Source of the DNA: Verrucomicrobiota bacterium | Lineage (GTDB): Bacteria; Verrucomicrobiota; Verrucomicrobiia; Opitutales; UBA2995 | Assembly: GCA_027297085.1 (NCBI GenBank) | Contig: JAPUIL010000828.1 | Location: 1 to 13,115, forward strand | Direction: 5' to 3' | Length of the DNA: 13,115 nucleotides | Shown here: positions 1 to 5,781 of the stretch, piece by piece | Position numbering within the stretch: position 1 is the first letter of the stretch | How the letters are laid out: every line of letters starts with the position of its first letter | Translations under genes and position numbers: made by a program | The notes under the pieces: model-generated | What the model was told of the DNA's origin: nothing | The model's database searches: none | The model's input: the letters and a program-made list of their open reading frames with translations, nothing else

Positions 1-137
1 GGTGTGGCAGTTTACAAATTTAGAAATCAGATAGGCCTCAATCAATGTATCGCGGCATCCATTTTGCAGAGTGAATAGGTTTTCTTGTCCAATCGAGCTA
101 CTCAACCTCCCAAGCCAATTACTGAAATATCTCGTGT

Positions 138-238
138 GCCCGTTCCTGATTAGTAACCACGGATTTAAGCTTCTTCAGAGCGGACTTTAGTTTCCCGGCA
201 ACAATACGTTTCTCAACGGTCACGGTTTGCTCAATCAC
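138..238 (-). repeat. Degenerate dispersed repeat, copy 1 (coding-like)
   Basis: Read on the minus strand, this segment matches 4032-4131 at roughly three quarters of positions by eye, including GTGAT(T/C)GAGCAAAC and AAGTCCGCTCT. In the frame starting with GTG at 238-236 it encodes VIEQTVTVEK, then AGKLKSALKKL, and stops at 119-121. Compared with copy 2, most base differences in the aligned codons are synonymous (ATT/ATC, ACC/ACA, ACC/ACT, GAG/GAA, CTG/CTA, CTT/CTC). That pattern points to the C-terminal part of a protein rather than a structural DNA repeat. A TAG stop lies directly before the GTG, so this copy is a fragment. I do not recognise the family. Confidence 0.6.
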
Positions 239-246
239 CTATGAAT

Positions 247-275
247 AAGCCTGACGAGCTATATCCGTCGGGCTT
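247..275. other. 10-bp-stem hairpin (REP-like or terminator)
   Basis: AAGCCTGACG at 247-256 pairs with CGTCGGGCTT at 266-275 (ten pairs, one of them G-T) around a 9-base loop. On neither strand is there a strong T-run after the stem; the plus strand continues TTATAC. It abuts the repeat at 138-238. It could end the leftward YceI transcript or be a dispersed palindromic element. Confidence 0.45.
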
Positions 276-294
276 TATACTACGAGACCTATAA

Positions 295-319
295 CAATGA
301 TAAACCCCTAAGATCATTG
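295..319 (-). terminator. Candidate terminator hairpin after the YceI gene
   Basis: CAATGAT (295-301) and ATCATTG (313-319) form a perfect 7-bp stem around an 11-base loop, starting 13 bases past the stop of the leftward YceI-family gene. On the minus strand the stem is followed by TTATAGG, a poor U-tract. Intrinsic termination is therefore plausible but not strong. Confidence 0.35.
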
Positions 320-332
320 CCAAAAATAAGTG

Positions 333-920
333 TCAGGCACCTGCGCTTGCTTCGCGGATAAGATTTTCCGCATCGATGGTGATCTTTACCGTCTTAGCTA
401 TGTTTTTTGCGGGTTTGCCCTTTTTAAATGCAATCCCGTAGTCTTCGAGGGTAAGATTGAATTCGGAATTAAGGCTAAGGATATTATCGGAGACCGTAAT
501 GGTACCCTTTTCGGACACTTCTTGCTCAATGCCCCGAATCGACATCGTTCCGGAAACCGTCACTTCGTATTCTCCATTCTGCTTAAAATTAATATTATCG
601 GCGTCTTCAATTTTGCCCTGGAAAGTGGCCTGGGGGTATTTCTTGGTATTTAGAAAAGTCTTCTGATTGAAGTGCTTTTGCATAAGAGCCTTTTCAAACT
701 CGAAGGCCTGCATGGGAATAGAGAATCCAAGCGAGTCTTCATCTGAATTAACAACAACGACCACACTATTGTTATCGGCGTGGATATCCTCAGCAGGTGT
801 GCTGGAGAAGAAAGAAACATGCGCGTTTTGCGTAACCCAACGCTCAGCCGCTGTACCGGTGGACAGGAAGGTCAGGAAAGCGGCGGATAAAAACAATAGG
901 TATGTACTTTGATTTTTCAT
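333..920 (-). CDS. YceI-family exported protein
   Basis: This 195-residue protein has an N-terminal signal peptide (about residues 1-25: K/N-rich start, hydrophobic LLFLSAAFLTFLSTGTAA, cleavage near TAA-ER). After it comes a YceI-like domain: FSIPMQAFEFEKALMQKHF near 66-84, a KYPQATFQGKI segment, then VSGTMSIRGIEQEV. The family forms a lipocalin-like beta-barrel that binds polyisoprenoid or other hydrophobic ligands in the periplasm; ligand and role here are unknown. The length is normal for the family. It lies 67 bases downstream of the OB-fold membrane protein gene on the same strand and is probably co-transcribed with it. The ATG at 920 has no clear Shine-Dalgarno sequence upstream. The stop codon lies inside the word GTGTCAGGCACC (plus strand), which may belong to a dispersed element. 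Confidence 0.85.
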   Translation of the reverse strand: MKNQSTYLLFLSAAFLTFLSTGTAAERWVTQNAHVSFFSSTPAEDIHADNNSVVVVVNSDEDSLGFSIPMQAFEFEKALMQKHFNQKTFLNTKKYPQATFQGKIEDADNINFKQNGEYEVTVSGTMSIRGIEQEVSEKGTITVSDNILSLNSEFNLTLEDYGIAFKKGKPAKNIAKTVKITIDAENLIREASAGA

Positions 921-987
921 AAACGAATATTGATATGATTAAGTTTTATGGATCTTGGTTTGGAAATTCGGCCCAAATACGGCGGAT

Positions 988-1455
988 TCAAAAAAGAGAC
1001 GCCTTTTCTATGACGGCGTTGGAATAAAGCCCGAGAAATTCGTCGCGCCGTGGTCCAGCTCGAACAACACCTTTGATGGCCACGGATTGTCCGGATTGAA
1101 GAGCAGCCGCGTCATCGTTGGTTTCGGAAGTAAACGTAAAAGCCACTCCGACTGGAGCACCTGTCTCTTTTATCAACACGACTTGATCTCCATTTTGAGT
1201 TTGGCTGATGGAAGCCACCGGACCTGAAATAACAACGATCTTTGAGTCTCCATCGTCGCTCAAGTACTTCTCGTTAGCGGCTCCTGGATTCGCCAGGTAT
1301 TCCGAAACGAAATAACTCGAAGTTAAAGTGTAGTCAGGTTGAGCGGACAAAACATCCCGGTGGGGCATGTTCCATAGATAAAAGACAAAGGCTCCGCCAG
1401 CAATGATAGCAATTACACTCGCAGCCAACACTGTCTGCCATATTTTCTTCTTCAT
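988..1455 (-). CDS. Membrane-anchored OB-fold (tRNA_anti-like) protein
   Basis: This 155-residue protein starts with a lysine-rich tip and one membrane segment (about 7-28, VLAASVIAIIAGGAFVFYLW), which could be an anchor or an uncleaved signal. The rest matches the tRNA_anti-like OB-fold pattern: FVSEYLANPGAANEKYLSD (about 49-67), then KIVVISGPVASISQ, a VVLIKE strand, and GQSVAIKGVVRA near the C-terminus. The family is common in Bacteroidetes and related bacteria; its biochemical role is unknown and the tRNA name reflects fold similarity only. I recall it occurring near YceI-family genes, as here. The ATG at 1455 is preceded by TAAAC without a Shine-Dalgarno match. It is most likely the first gene of a two-gene unit with the YceI gene. 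Confidence 0.7.
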   Translation of the reverse strand: MKKKIWQTVLAASVIAIIAGGAFVFYLWNMPHRDVLSAQPDYTLTSSYFVSEYLANPGAANEKYLSDDGDSKIVVISGPVASISQTQNGDQVVLIKETGAPVGVAFTFTSETNDDAAALQSGQSVAIKGVVRAGPRRDEFLGLYSNAVIEKASLF

Positions 1456-1802
1456 GTTTATGCGTTATTTGAATTCGAAAGAAATATCTCTCAGATACAA
1501 TTCGCATATTTTGACGACCGCTGAGGAATGTTATTCCGTTAATATGAAGATAACCTTATTCATGGAGTCTTAAACCTCTTCTCATGCGAAACCTTTGAAC
1601 ATTGCTTCATGTTTGAGTGGAGATTTTCCCACGGCCAAATCAGTTGTCAGGCGATAAGTAATATTCCTGATGTGGCTCGCCGTAACCCCAAATAGACACC
1701 GTTCTTAAAGGGCCAACTCCACAGGGATTCACTGGAAGTCTACAATTAGTAATGGCAGATAACGCGACCTAGCATCCCATTTACCCTGTATTTATAAATA
1801 CA
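1456..1802. other. Intergenic region between anti-sigma and OB-fold genes
   Basis: No credible gene is present on either strand. The left part must contain the promoter of the leftward OB-fold/YceI unit, but no confident -35/-10 pair was seen. An inverted repeat lies at 1525-1537 and an AT-rich palindrome at 1788-1801. The middle (about 1540-1780) shows nothing that I can support. Confidence 0.6.
1525..1537. promoter_or_regulatory. Short inverted repeat upstream of the OB-fold gene
   Basis: GGAAT-GTT-ATTCC is a perfect 5+3+5 inverted repeat about 70 bases before the start of the leftward OB-fold gene, where an operator could lie. A repeat this short can arise by chance, and no regulator gene is adjacent. 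Confidence 0.2.
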
Positions 1803-1809
1803 CTACAGG
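1785..1809 (-). terminator. Palindrome at the end of the anti-sigma gene
   Basis: GTATTTATAAATAC (1788-1801) is a perfect 14-base palindrome. CCTGTA at 1785-1790 can alternatively pair with TACAGG at 1804-1809, which overlaps the TAG stop of the leftward anti-sigma-like gene (1803-1805). The position suits a terminator, but the stem is AT-rich and no U-tract follows. Confidence 0.3.
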
Positions 1810-2549
1810 TATTTTCCGAGCATCTCTGACGGCAAGCGAGTTGCAATGGCAAAGAGATCTTGATCCTCCTCGAAGGCAATCATATTCAAGTCTCCCTCGC
1901 TCCACCATTCGCCTTGAGGCCGGTTGAAGTATTGGCGGGTTCGCTCATCGAATGTGAGAACATGAACAAGTTCCCCGTCCATCTCAAAGCAGAATAGACT
2001 TACTCTACCTCCCTTACTGTCGGCAAAGATTCGACATCCCTCCGCTGTCGCCAATTGAAAGATATCAGGCAATTCTGGAGGCACCGGCGCGCCCCGTTCC
2101 TCCAACCAGCGCACAAGCTCTGCCCGGTTTTTGCTACGATAATCCAGAGGCATGGCTTGGCTCACGAGGTTCGCAACGGAAAAATCGTCAGGATTGAATC
2201 TTTCAACCGGTTTTGTAGACAGGCTATTAAACAGGCTGAGCATCAGCAATAGCATGGCTGCGATTCCGATCAACCAGAAAGGGAAAGCACGCCGCCATCC
2301 GGGTTTTTCAACAACCATATTTTCCAAATTGGCGAAGGTGAGGATAGCCTGCTTGCCTTCCTCGGGACCACAAACCTGACGAAGTCTGCAAGCGACAGAG
2401 GCATCAAAGTTGACTTGCTCAGCAAACCAGGCGCGCAGTTCCGGATCGTGTCGACACTGCTCCAAGGCTTTTTCAAAGTTCTTGTCTCGCGCATCTGAAC
2501 CGTCAGATCGGTAAGCGCTGAGGATTTCTTTGGCGGAAAGATTATTCAT
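1803..2549 (-). CDS. Membrane anti-sigma-factor-like protein
   Basis: The protein has 248 residues if started at the ATG at 2549, which overlaps the sigma-factor stop as ATGAATAA. The longer in-frame extension (to 2660) lies inside the sigma gene and is rejected. Residues 1-85 are cytoplasmic and contain HDPELRAWFAEQVNFDASV (about 34-52), a style common in Verrucomicrobia proteins encoded after ECF sigma factors. Residues 89-110 form one membrane segment (FWLIGIAAMLLLMLSLFNS). Residues 111-248 are extracytoplasmic, with WLEERGAPVP, GCRIF and a strand-rich VSLFCFEM...ELVHVLTFDE region. By position it should sequester the sigma factor and release it on an envelope signal. It lacks the zinc-binding HxxxCxxC motif of classical ZAS anti-sigma factors; its cysteines at 54 and 60 are spaced differently. 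The function is inferred from context. Confidence 0.7.
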   Translation of the reverse strand: MNNLSAKEILSAYRSDGSDARDKNFEKALEQCRHDPELRAWFAEQVNFDASVACRLRQVCGPEEGKQAILTFANLENMVVEKPGWRRAFPFWLIGIAAMLLLMLSLFNSLSTKPVERFNPDDFSVANLVSQAMPLDYRSKNRAELVRWLEERGAPVPPELPDIFQLATAEGCRIFADSKGGRVSLFCFEMDGELVHVLTFDERTRQYFNRPQGEWWSEGDLNMIAFEEDQDLFAIATRLPSEMLGKYL

Positions 2550-3081
2550 TGGAGGCAACTTGTGCAAAAGGTATAGGTGCCGTGTTATGCGATAGTCCTT
2601 TTTCGAACCGCTTCCGAAGATGGTCCTTTCCTCGGCGAAGTCTGGACATAACGGTTCCAATTGGGATATCCAAGACTTCGGATATTTCTTTGTAGGAAAA
2701 GTATTCGAGATAAAAGAGGGTGAGAGGTGCCCGGAACTTCTCGTCCATCTGTCCTAGAATCGTAATAACATCGGCAGCGTCGATCTGGCTGCCTGGTTGC
2801 TCTTTCGAGTCCGACGCAGGTTCCGGAACTAACTCCAACGTAGTCGAGGGGTAGCGTCTCCGTTTGCGGTACTGGTCAATGAACTCACGATGCACGACGC
2901 TGAAAAGCCAAGACTTGGTTTTGCTACGATCCCTGAGAGTATGCCCTTTGGACGAAAGCTTGAAAAAGGCGCTCTGTGTAAGGTCCAATGCATCGTCGGG
3001 ATTCTGGCAAAGAGAAAGGGCAAAACGGTAGAGCAGATCATACCATTCGTGCACAATGCTGTTGAAAAACTCGTGCTGCAT
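2542..3081 (-). CDS. ECF-family RNA polymerase sigma factor
   Basis: The protein has 179 residues from the ATG at 3081. That start is preferred over the in-frame GTG at 3087 because AGGTG lies just upstream of the ATG. Region sigma-2 spans about residues 10-75 (YDLLYRFALSLCQNPDDALDL, then KTKSWLFSVVHREFIDQYRKR, the region that binds core polymerase and the -10 element). A polar linker at 78-105 leads into sigma-4 (about 108-158), with the helix-turn-helix YKEISEVLDIPIGTVMSRLRRG that reads the -35 element. The length is typical of ECF sigma factors, and there is no sigma-1.1 or sigma-3 region. The downstream membrane protein overlaps it by eight bases, as expected for a sigma/anti-sigma pair made in fixed ratio. 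The regulon is unknown; the pair itself and the divergent exported protein are natural candidates. Confidence 0.92.
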   Translation of the reverse strand: MQHEFFNSIVHEWYDLLYRFALSLCQNPDDALDLTQSAFFKLSSKGHTLRDRSKTKSWLFSVVHREFIDQYRKRRRYPSTTLELVPEPASDSKEQPGSQIDAADVITILGQMDEKFRAPLTLFYLEYFSYKEISEVLDIPIGTVMSRLRRGKDHLRKRFEKGLSHNTAPIPFAQVASNE

Positions 3082-3109
3082 TGACACCTGTGACGAACAC
3101 TCAGGCTTC

Positions 3110-3187
3110 TTATTCCGTTGATTTCAAAAGAACCGCTCCAACGGAGCCTGATTTTGTGGCGGCAGCACCGGCAAAGTTATCGTCCAT
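3110..3187 (-). CDS. Possible 25-residue leader peptide before the sigma gene
   Basis: ATG at 3187-3185 opens a 25-codon frame (MDDNFAGAAATKSG... ending KSTE) that stops at 3110-3112, 28 bases before the sigma-factor start. A purine-rich GAGAAAAAAT precedes the ATG but is not a good Shine-Dalgarno match. It resembles no family that I know. It could be a leader peptide, a real microprotein or chance. Confidence 0.2.
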   Translation of the reverse strand: MDDNFAGAAATKSGSVGAVLLKSTE

Positions 3188-3202
3188 ATTTTTTCTCAAT
3201 TT

Positions 3203-3224
3203 AACGGCATATAACTTCAGTTCC
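3203..3224 (-). promoter_or_regulatory. Weak ECF-type promoter candidate for the sigma operon
   Basis: On the minus strand GGAAC (3224-3220) and CGTT (3206-3203) resemble the -35 and -10 words of many ECF promoters, which would suit autoregulation of the sigma/anti-sigma pair. The 13-base spacer is shorter than the usual 16-17, so this is a weak call. Confidence 0.2.
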
Positions 3225-3370
3225 CTCGTCACAGAAGAAATCTAATCCACATTAGTCCATTTTCTTCAGTAGGGACCCCGGCCTGAAAACTGCCCATTCC
3301 GGATAGAGCAATCCCCAACAACAGCACACAAGCAACAACCCAGGAACAGTTCTTAAAGCTACAACAAGTT

Positions 3371-3994
3371 ATGAACCAGCGACCAGTACAACTAATACGG
3401 CAATTCTTATCACCGAATTTTTTTGTATGGCTCAGAGTGCTCCTCTTTGTGCAATTAGGTATGATACTTCACGCAAATGGTACAACTCTGTTCCCTAATC
3501 CTATTACCATATCTACAATGGCAGAAGAGCGTATCTTTCTTCACAAGACGGGGGAGTCCGGTAGGAAAGCTTTTATTTTTCCCTTGTATCGGATTGCGCA
3601 TTACACGGACGTTTTTTTAGACAAAGGTGACATCCTGGATTACCAGGGACCAAAGGCGGTGCGCATGATTTTCCAACGAAAGATCGGTGGTCAACGGATT
3701 CAGCAGGAAATCAAAAAGGCAATCCGCAAGCGTGTTTCTCCGGAGAACTGGAAAGTGATAAGGGATTCTGCCACCACCTTTTGCAGGCCCTATACTATTG
3801 GAGAAGTAAATAAGGGTGACCTATTTTCCGTCGTTTGGTTTGCCGATGGTTGGCTCGTTAGCCAATTCAATGGCAAGGAGATAAGTCGTTTGCGAGATCC
3901 AAAATTTGCCCGTGCCCTCTGGTCAATTTGGGTGGGCGAGCAAAGTCTCGTCAACGCCGACGATCTCCTGAATGGATGGACAATTGACGATTAA
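3371..3994 (+). CDS. Exported chalcone-isomerase-like protein
   Basis: The protein has 207 residues. A basic N-terminus and a hydrophobic stretch (about 13-36, FLSPNFFVWLRVLLFVQLGMIL) form a signal peptide or anchor. The remainder fits the bacterial chalcone-isomerase-like domain. A strand pair, IFPLYRIAHYTDVFLDKGD, occupies the place of the family's 'kvY.aaLYl' segment. It is followed by VRMIFQRKIGG, the NKGDLFSVVWFADG turn (about 147-160), and the C-terminal FARALWSIWVGEQSLVNADDLLNGW block that ends most family members (IWlG...LL.g). In bacteria these are fatty-acid- or lipid-binding-type folds without proven isomerase activity. The gene diverges from the ECF sigma gene and may belong to its regulon (inference). 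No Shine-Dalgarno match precedes the ATG. Confidence 0.72.
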   Translation: MNQRPVQLIRQFLSPNFFVWLRVLLFVQLGMILHANGTTLFPNPITISTMAEERIFLHKTGESGRKAFIFPLYRIAHYTDVFLDKGDILDYQGPKAVRMIFQRKIGGQRIQQEIKKAIRKRVSPENWKVIRDSATTFCRPYTIGEVNKGDLFSVVWFADGWLVSQFNGKEISRLRDPKFARALWSIWVGEQSLVNADDLLNGWTIDD

Positions 3995-4031
3995 ACAGGC
4001 CGGTCCTTTAACAATTGTTATAGTTGAATCC

Positions 4032-4131
4032 GCCCGCTCCTGGGTTTTTAACCAGGGCTATGAGTTCCTTTAGAGCGGACTTCGCTTTCCCGCTACAAAA
4101 AAATTTCGATAGTCACTGTTTGCTCGATCAC
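4032..4131 (-). repeat. Degenerate dispersed repeat, copy 2
   Basis: This is the partner of 138-238, in the same orientation. The closest blocks are 4111-4131 (18 of 21 bases identical) and about 4062-4091 (23 of 30 identical). The two blocks are separated by 22 bases in copy 1's frame-equivalent segment here versus 24 there, which accounts for the frameshift. Confidence 0.6.
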
Positions 4132-4267
4132 ATTAAGAAAAGACAATTTCCTAACCCGCCTGCCCTTTGCCTCGTTGCCCTTATCAAGGGCGAGCACTTC
4201 TTCCCTGAATGGAACCAAGGACAACATAACCTTGCAGTGAAATAAAGCGACCTGGAGATTCTCGAGC

Positions 4268-4289
4268 GGCCAACTTACACGAAGTTGCC
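4268..4289 (-). terminator. Candidate terminator after the leftward Gfo/Idh/MocA gene
   Basis: CAACTT (4271-4276) pairs with AAGTTG (4282-4287) around a 5-base loop. The stem is extended by two G-C pairs past one bulged base (4268-4269 with 4288-4289). It begins 16 bases past the stop at 4306. No U-tract follows, so termination efficiency is uncertain. Confidence 0.35.
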
Positions 4290-4305
4290 AGATGAAGGGT
4301 AGCAT

Positions 4306-5484
4306 TCAAAATTTACTCAACGGATTCCCTCGTTCGGCCAGTGGGAAACTTACAAGGGCTCCGTTCTGACGGTGGGACTCGAATACACTACAAATCATCT
4401 CGACGGCCATCGATCCCTGCCGTGCGTCACAGAGAGGTGCGCGATCGTGATCAACAGCATCGATCAGATCACGAACAGGAAGGACATGGTTGTGCACGCT
4501 GGCTATCTTTTCATGCTGTGTTTCCTTCTTACCGAGACCGGCGGTAGTGATAGGTATGCGCGCATTATTCCGGGACACTGGATCGGCAGCATTGCCGGGA
4601 CTGAGCCATGCAAATGGATCACCATCGATTTTAATGGTAATAGTCCCCTTCGTTCCTATCAGGTGGGCTGCATACCCTGTGGAGTTGGAACCGTCGTTGG
4701 CGAAAGTTTTGTAGGAGCAGGTAAGTCCGCTGGAAAGATGCCACCTTGCATGGATCTCGTTGCCGGCTATTAGTCCCAGCCCTTCAGCTCCTTCTACGAC
4801 ATCGTTTCGAGTAACAGGTTTTCCGTTTTGCAGTACAATTGCGGAACAAGACTTTGGTTCACCACCAAAAAACTGAAAGAGGTTACACACATGGCCGCCC
4901 AACACCCAAAGATCTTCACCGCCTCCACGACGATCTCCCTTTCCGTAGCCTTGAATCTCCAAAAGACGGCCAATCTCTTTTTCCTCAATCAACTTGGCGA
5001 CGATCGGCAGAACCGGGTGATACCGGTTACGGTGCGCCACAGCAATTTTGGCACCCTGTTTATTAGCCACCTCGATCAAGCGATCCGCCTCGGCGGGAGT
5101 GCGGCAGAACGGTTTCTCTATATACAGCCCTTTAACGCCTGCCTGAATCGCGGCAAGTGCCATTTCCAGATGCTGATCCGGATGGCGTGGCGCCACAGAT
5201 ACAAATTCTGGACGCAGTTCCTTCAGCATTTTTCGATAGTCACTGAATCCATGTTCGATCTTCAGTCGAGTGAGCGCCTTCTTGAGTCCCTGCTCATCAG
5301 GATCGGCAACGCCGACAATTTCCACGCCCGGAATCTGCTGCCAGACAACATCCAATCCGTGGCCATAGTTACCGCGACCCGTGTGCCCGATTACTGCTAC
5401 TCGACGTGGGCGATGGTGTGCCGGGAAAAGTTGAGTGGCAATGAATGCAGTGGATGCGGTAACGAGAAACGTGCGGCGGTTCAT
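4306..5484 (-). CDS. Tat-exported Gfo/Idh/MocA-family oxidoreductase
   Basis: The protein has 392 residues. The N-terminus NRRTFLVTASTAFIA is a twin-arginine signal, implying export with its cofactor already folded in, as for glucose-fructose oxidoreductase. The Rossmann fold follows (VAVIGHTGRGNYG, about 29-41; then IVGVADPDEQG), with SVAPRHPDQH and the conserved EKP motif at 123-125 (the lysine is the usual catalytic/NAD(P)-site residue). The C-terminal substrate domain contains a GGHVCNLF segment (H198) where family members place their active-site histidine. The protein should use bound NAD(P)(H) to oxidise or reduce a sugar or polyol in the periplasm; the substrate is not predictable. It is transcribed away from a second and third family member, with 297 bases between, suggesting one catabolic locus. 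A possible promoter (TTGACG, 19 bases, TATCAT) lies only five bases before the ATG. Confidence 0.88.
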   Translation of the reverse strand: MNRRTFLVTASTAFIATQLFPAHHRPRRVAVIGHTGRGNYGHGLDVVWQQIPGVEIVGVADPDEQGLKKALTRLKIEHGFSDYRKMLKELRPEFVSVAPRHPDQHLEMALAAIQAGVKGLYIEKPFCRTPAEADRLIEVANKQGAKIAVAHRNRYHPVLPIVAKLIEEKEIGRLLEIQGYGKGDRRGGGEDLWVLGGHVCNLFQFFGGEPKSCSAIVLQNGKPVTRNDVVEGAEGLGLIAGNEIHARWHLSSGLTCSYKTFANDGSNSTGYAAHLIGTKGTITIKIDGDPFAWLSPGNAADPVSRNNARIPITTAGLGKKETQHEKIASVHNHVLPVRDLIDAVDHDRAPLCDARQGSMAVEMICSVFESHRQNGALVSFPLAERGNPLSKF

Positions 5485-5781
5485 GCTTTATGATAATCCG
5501 AAGACTGGCAACTGCGTCAACAGCAGACAATGCCGTGGTACAATCTGGAGCTGAGTCAAAAAGGGGCTTCCAAATTGAAGAACCATATGAGGAAGGTGTC
5601 ATTGTCTGGGGACTTTGTGCTATATGGGAATATTGTGAAGAACTGGATTTCCACGCTTGAATTGATAAGGGGGAATCTTTCAACTCAATCCCAACCTTTG
5701 TTTGTGAAGGTTATTTGCTGACGCGATGTCCAGCAACCCGACTATTCAGCCTTAAAGGTCCTCAGGATTAAAAAGTAACCT
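5485..5781. other. Divergent promoter region of the Gfo/Idh/MocA cluster
   Basis: This 297-base gap should hold the promoters of both directions. On the minus strand TTGACG and TATCAT (19-base spacer, ending near 5490) match a housekeeping promoter, but they sit so close to the 5484 start that the mRNA would be leaderless. An inverted repeat TTGCTG/CAGCAA (5715-5720, 5731-5736) lies 46 bases before the rightward gene and could be an operator. A 63-codon plus-strand frame (5530-5721) resembles no family that I know, has no Shine-Dalgarno sequence and overlaps the expected promoter area, so it is not called as a gene. Confidence 0.4.

Larger units (their letters stand above)
1..332. other. Left-end intergenic region with repeat and hairpins
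   Basis: No intact gene is visible in this stretch. It holds a degenerate repeat at 138-238 whose second copy is at 4032-4131, a hairpin at 247-275 and another hairpin at 295-319; these are listed separately. Bases 1-118 show no ORF, repeat or structure that I can support. The minus-strand reading frame through the repeat stays open for 39 codons and stops at 119-121, so the region may be the remains of a gene. Confidence 0.6.
3082..3370. other. Divergent intergenic region, sigma / chalcone-isomerase-like
   Basis: This 289-base gap separates the leftward sigma gene from the rightward exported-protein gene and should hold both promoters. It contains a small minus-strand ORF at 3110-3187 and a weak ECF-like promoter at 3203-3224. 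It also contains short inverted repeats: TCCGTTG/CAACGGA at 3114-3120 and 3139-3145, and CTAAT-CCAC-ATTAG at 3242-3255. The minus strand between about 3230 and 3360 is open and reads like a signal peptide (VVACVLLLGIALSG) but has no usable start codon upstream of the hydrophobic stretch, so it is not called as a gene. Confidence 0.5.
3995..4305. other. Intergenic region with decayed coding sequence and hairpins
   Basis: This gap lies between the rightward chalcone-isomerase-like gene and the leftward Gfo/Idh/MocA gene, whose 3' ends face each other. It holds a 12-base palindrome TAACAATTGTTA (4009-4020), a hairpin with arms CCTGG/CCAGG (4039-4056), repeat copy 2 (4032-4131), a strong short hairpin GCCCTT-ATC-AAGGGC (4177-4191) and a hairpin at 4268-4289. 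None is followed by a proper U-tract. Confidence 0.55.
4008..4305 (-). pseudogene. Frameshifted remnant carrying repeat copy 2
   Basis: A 70-codon frame runs from an ATG at 4305 (directly after the neighbouring stop, TGAATG) to a TAG at 4093-4095 and contains VIEQTVTIE. Just after a run of seven T the reading shifts. The new frame reads GKAKSALKELIALVKNPGAG and ends at 4008-4010. Copy 1 at 138-238 carries the same two blocks in one uninterrupted frame and is two bases longer between them. I read this as a gene fragment broken by a small deletion in the T-run. The family is not recognised. The N-terminal part before V59 has no counterpart in copy 1 and may not be genuine coding sequence. Confidence 0.35.

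Noticed and set aside
330..912. Plus-strand ORFs opposite the YceI gene (330-653, 457-666, 667-912)
   Set aside because: They are shadows of the well-supported minus-strand YceI-family gene and show no family features or ribosome sites.
2550..2660. N-terminal extension of the anti-sigma-like ORF
   Set aside because: The extra 37 residues lie wholly inside the sigma-factor gene in another frame. The ATG overlapping the sigma stop gives normal coupling and a protein beginning with the expected cytoplasmic domain.
3230..3360. Minus-strand open frame that looks like a signal peptide (VVACVLLLGIALSG)
   Set aside because: No ATG, GTG or TTG precedes the hydrophobic segment in frame, and the frame soon ends at a stop; hydrophobicity alone is weak evidence.
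4828..5493. 221-codon plus-strand ORF opposite the Tat-type oxidoreductase
   Set aside because: The minus-strand protein has clear Rossmann, EKP and Tat motifs; the plus-strand translation resembles no family and is a long shadow frame.
5530..5721. 63-codon plus-strand ORF between the divergent oxidoreductases
   Set aside because: It has no ribosome site or recognisable family and lies in the expected promoter region; it is kept only as a note in the intergenic entry.
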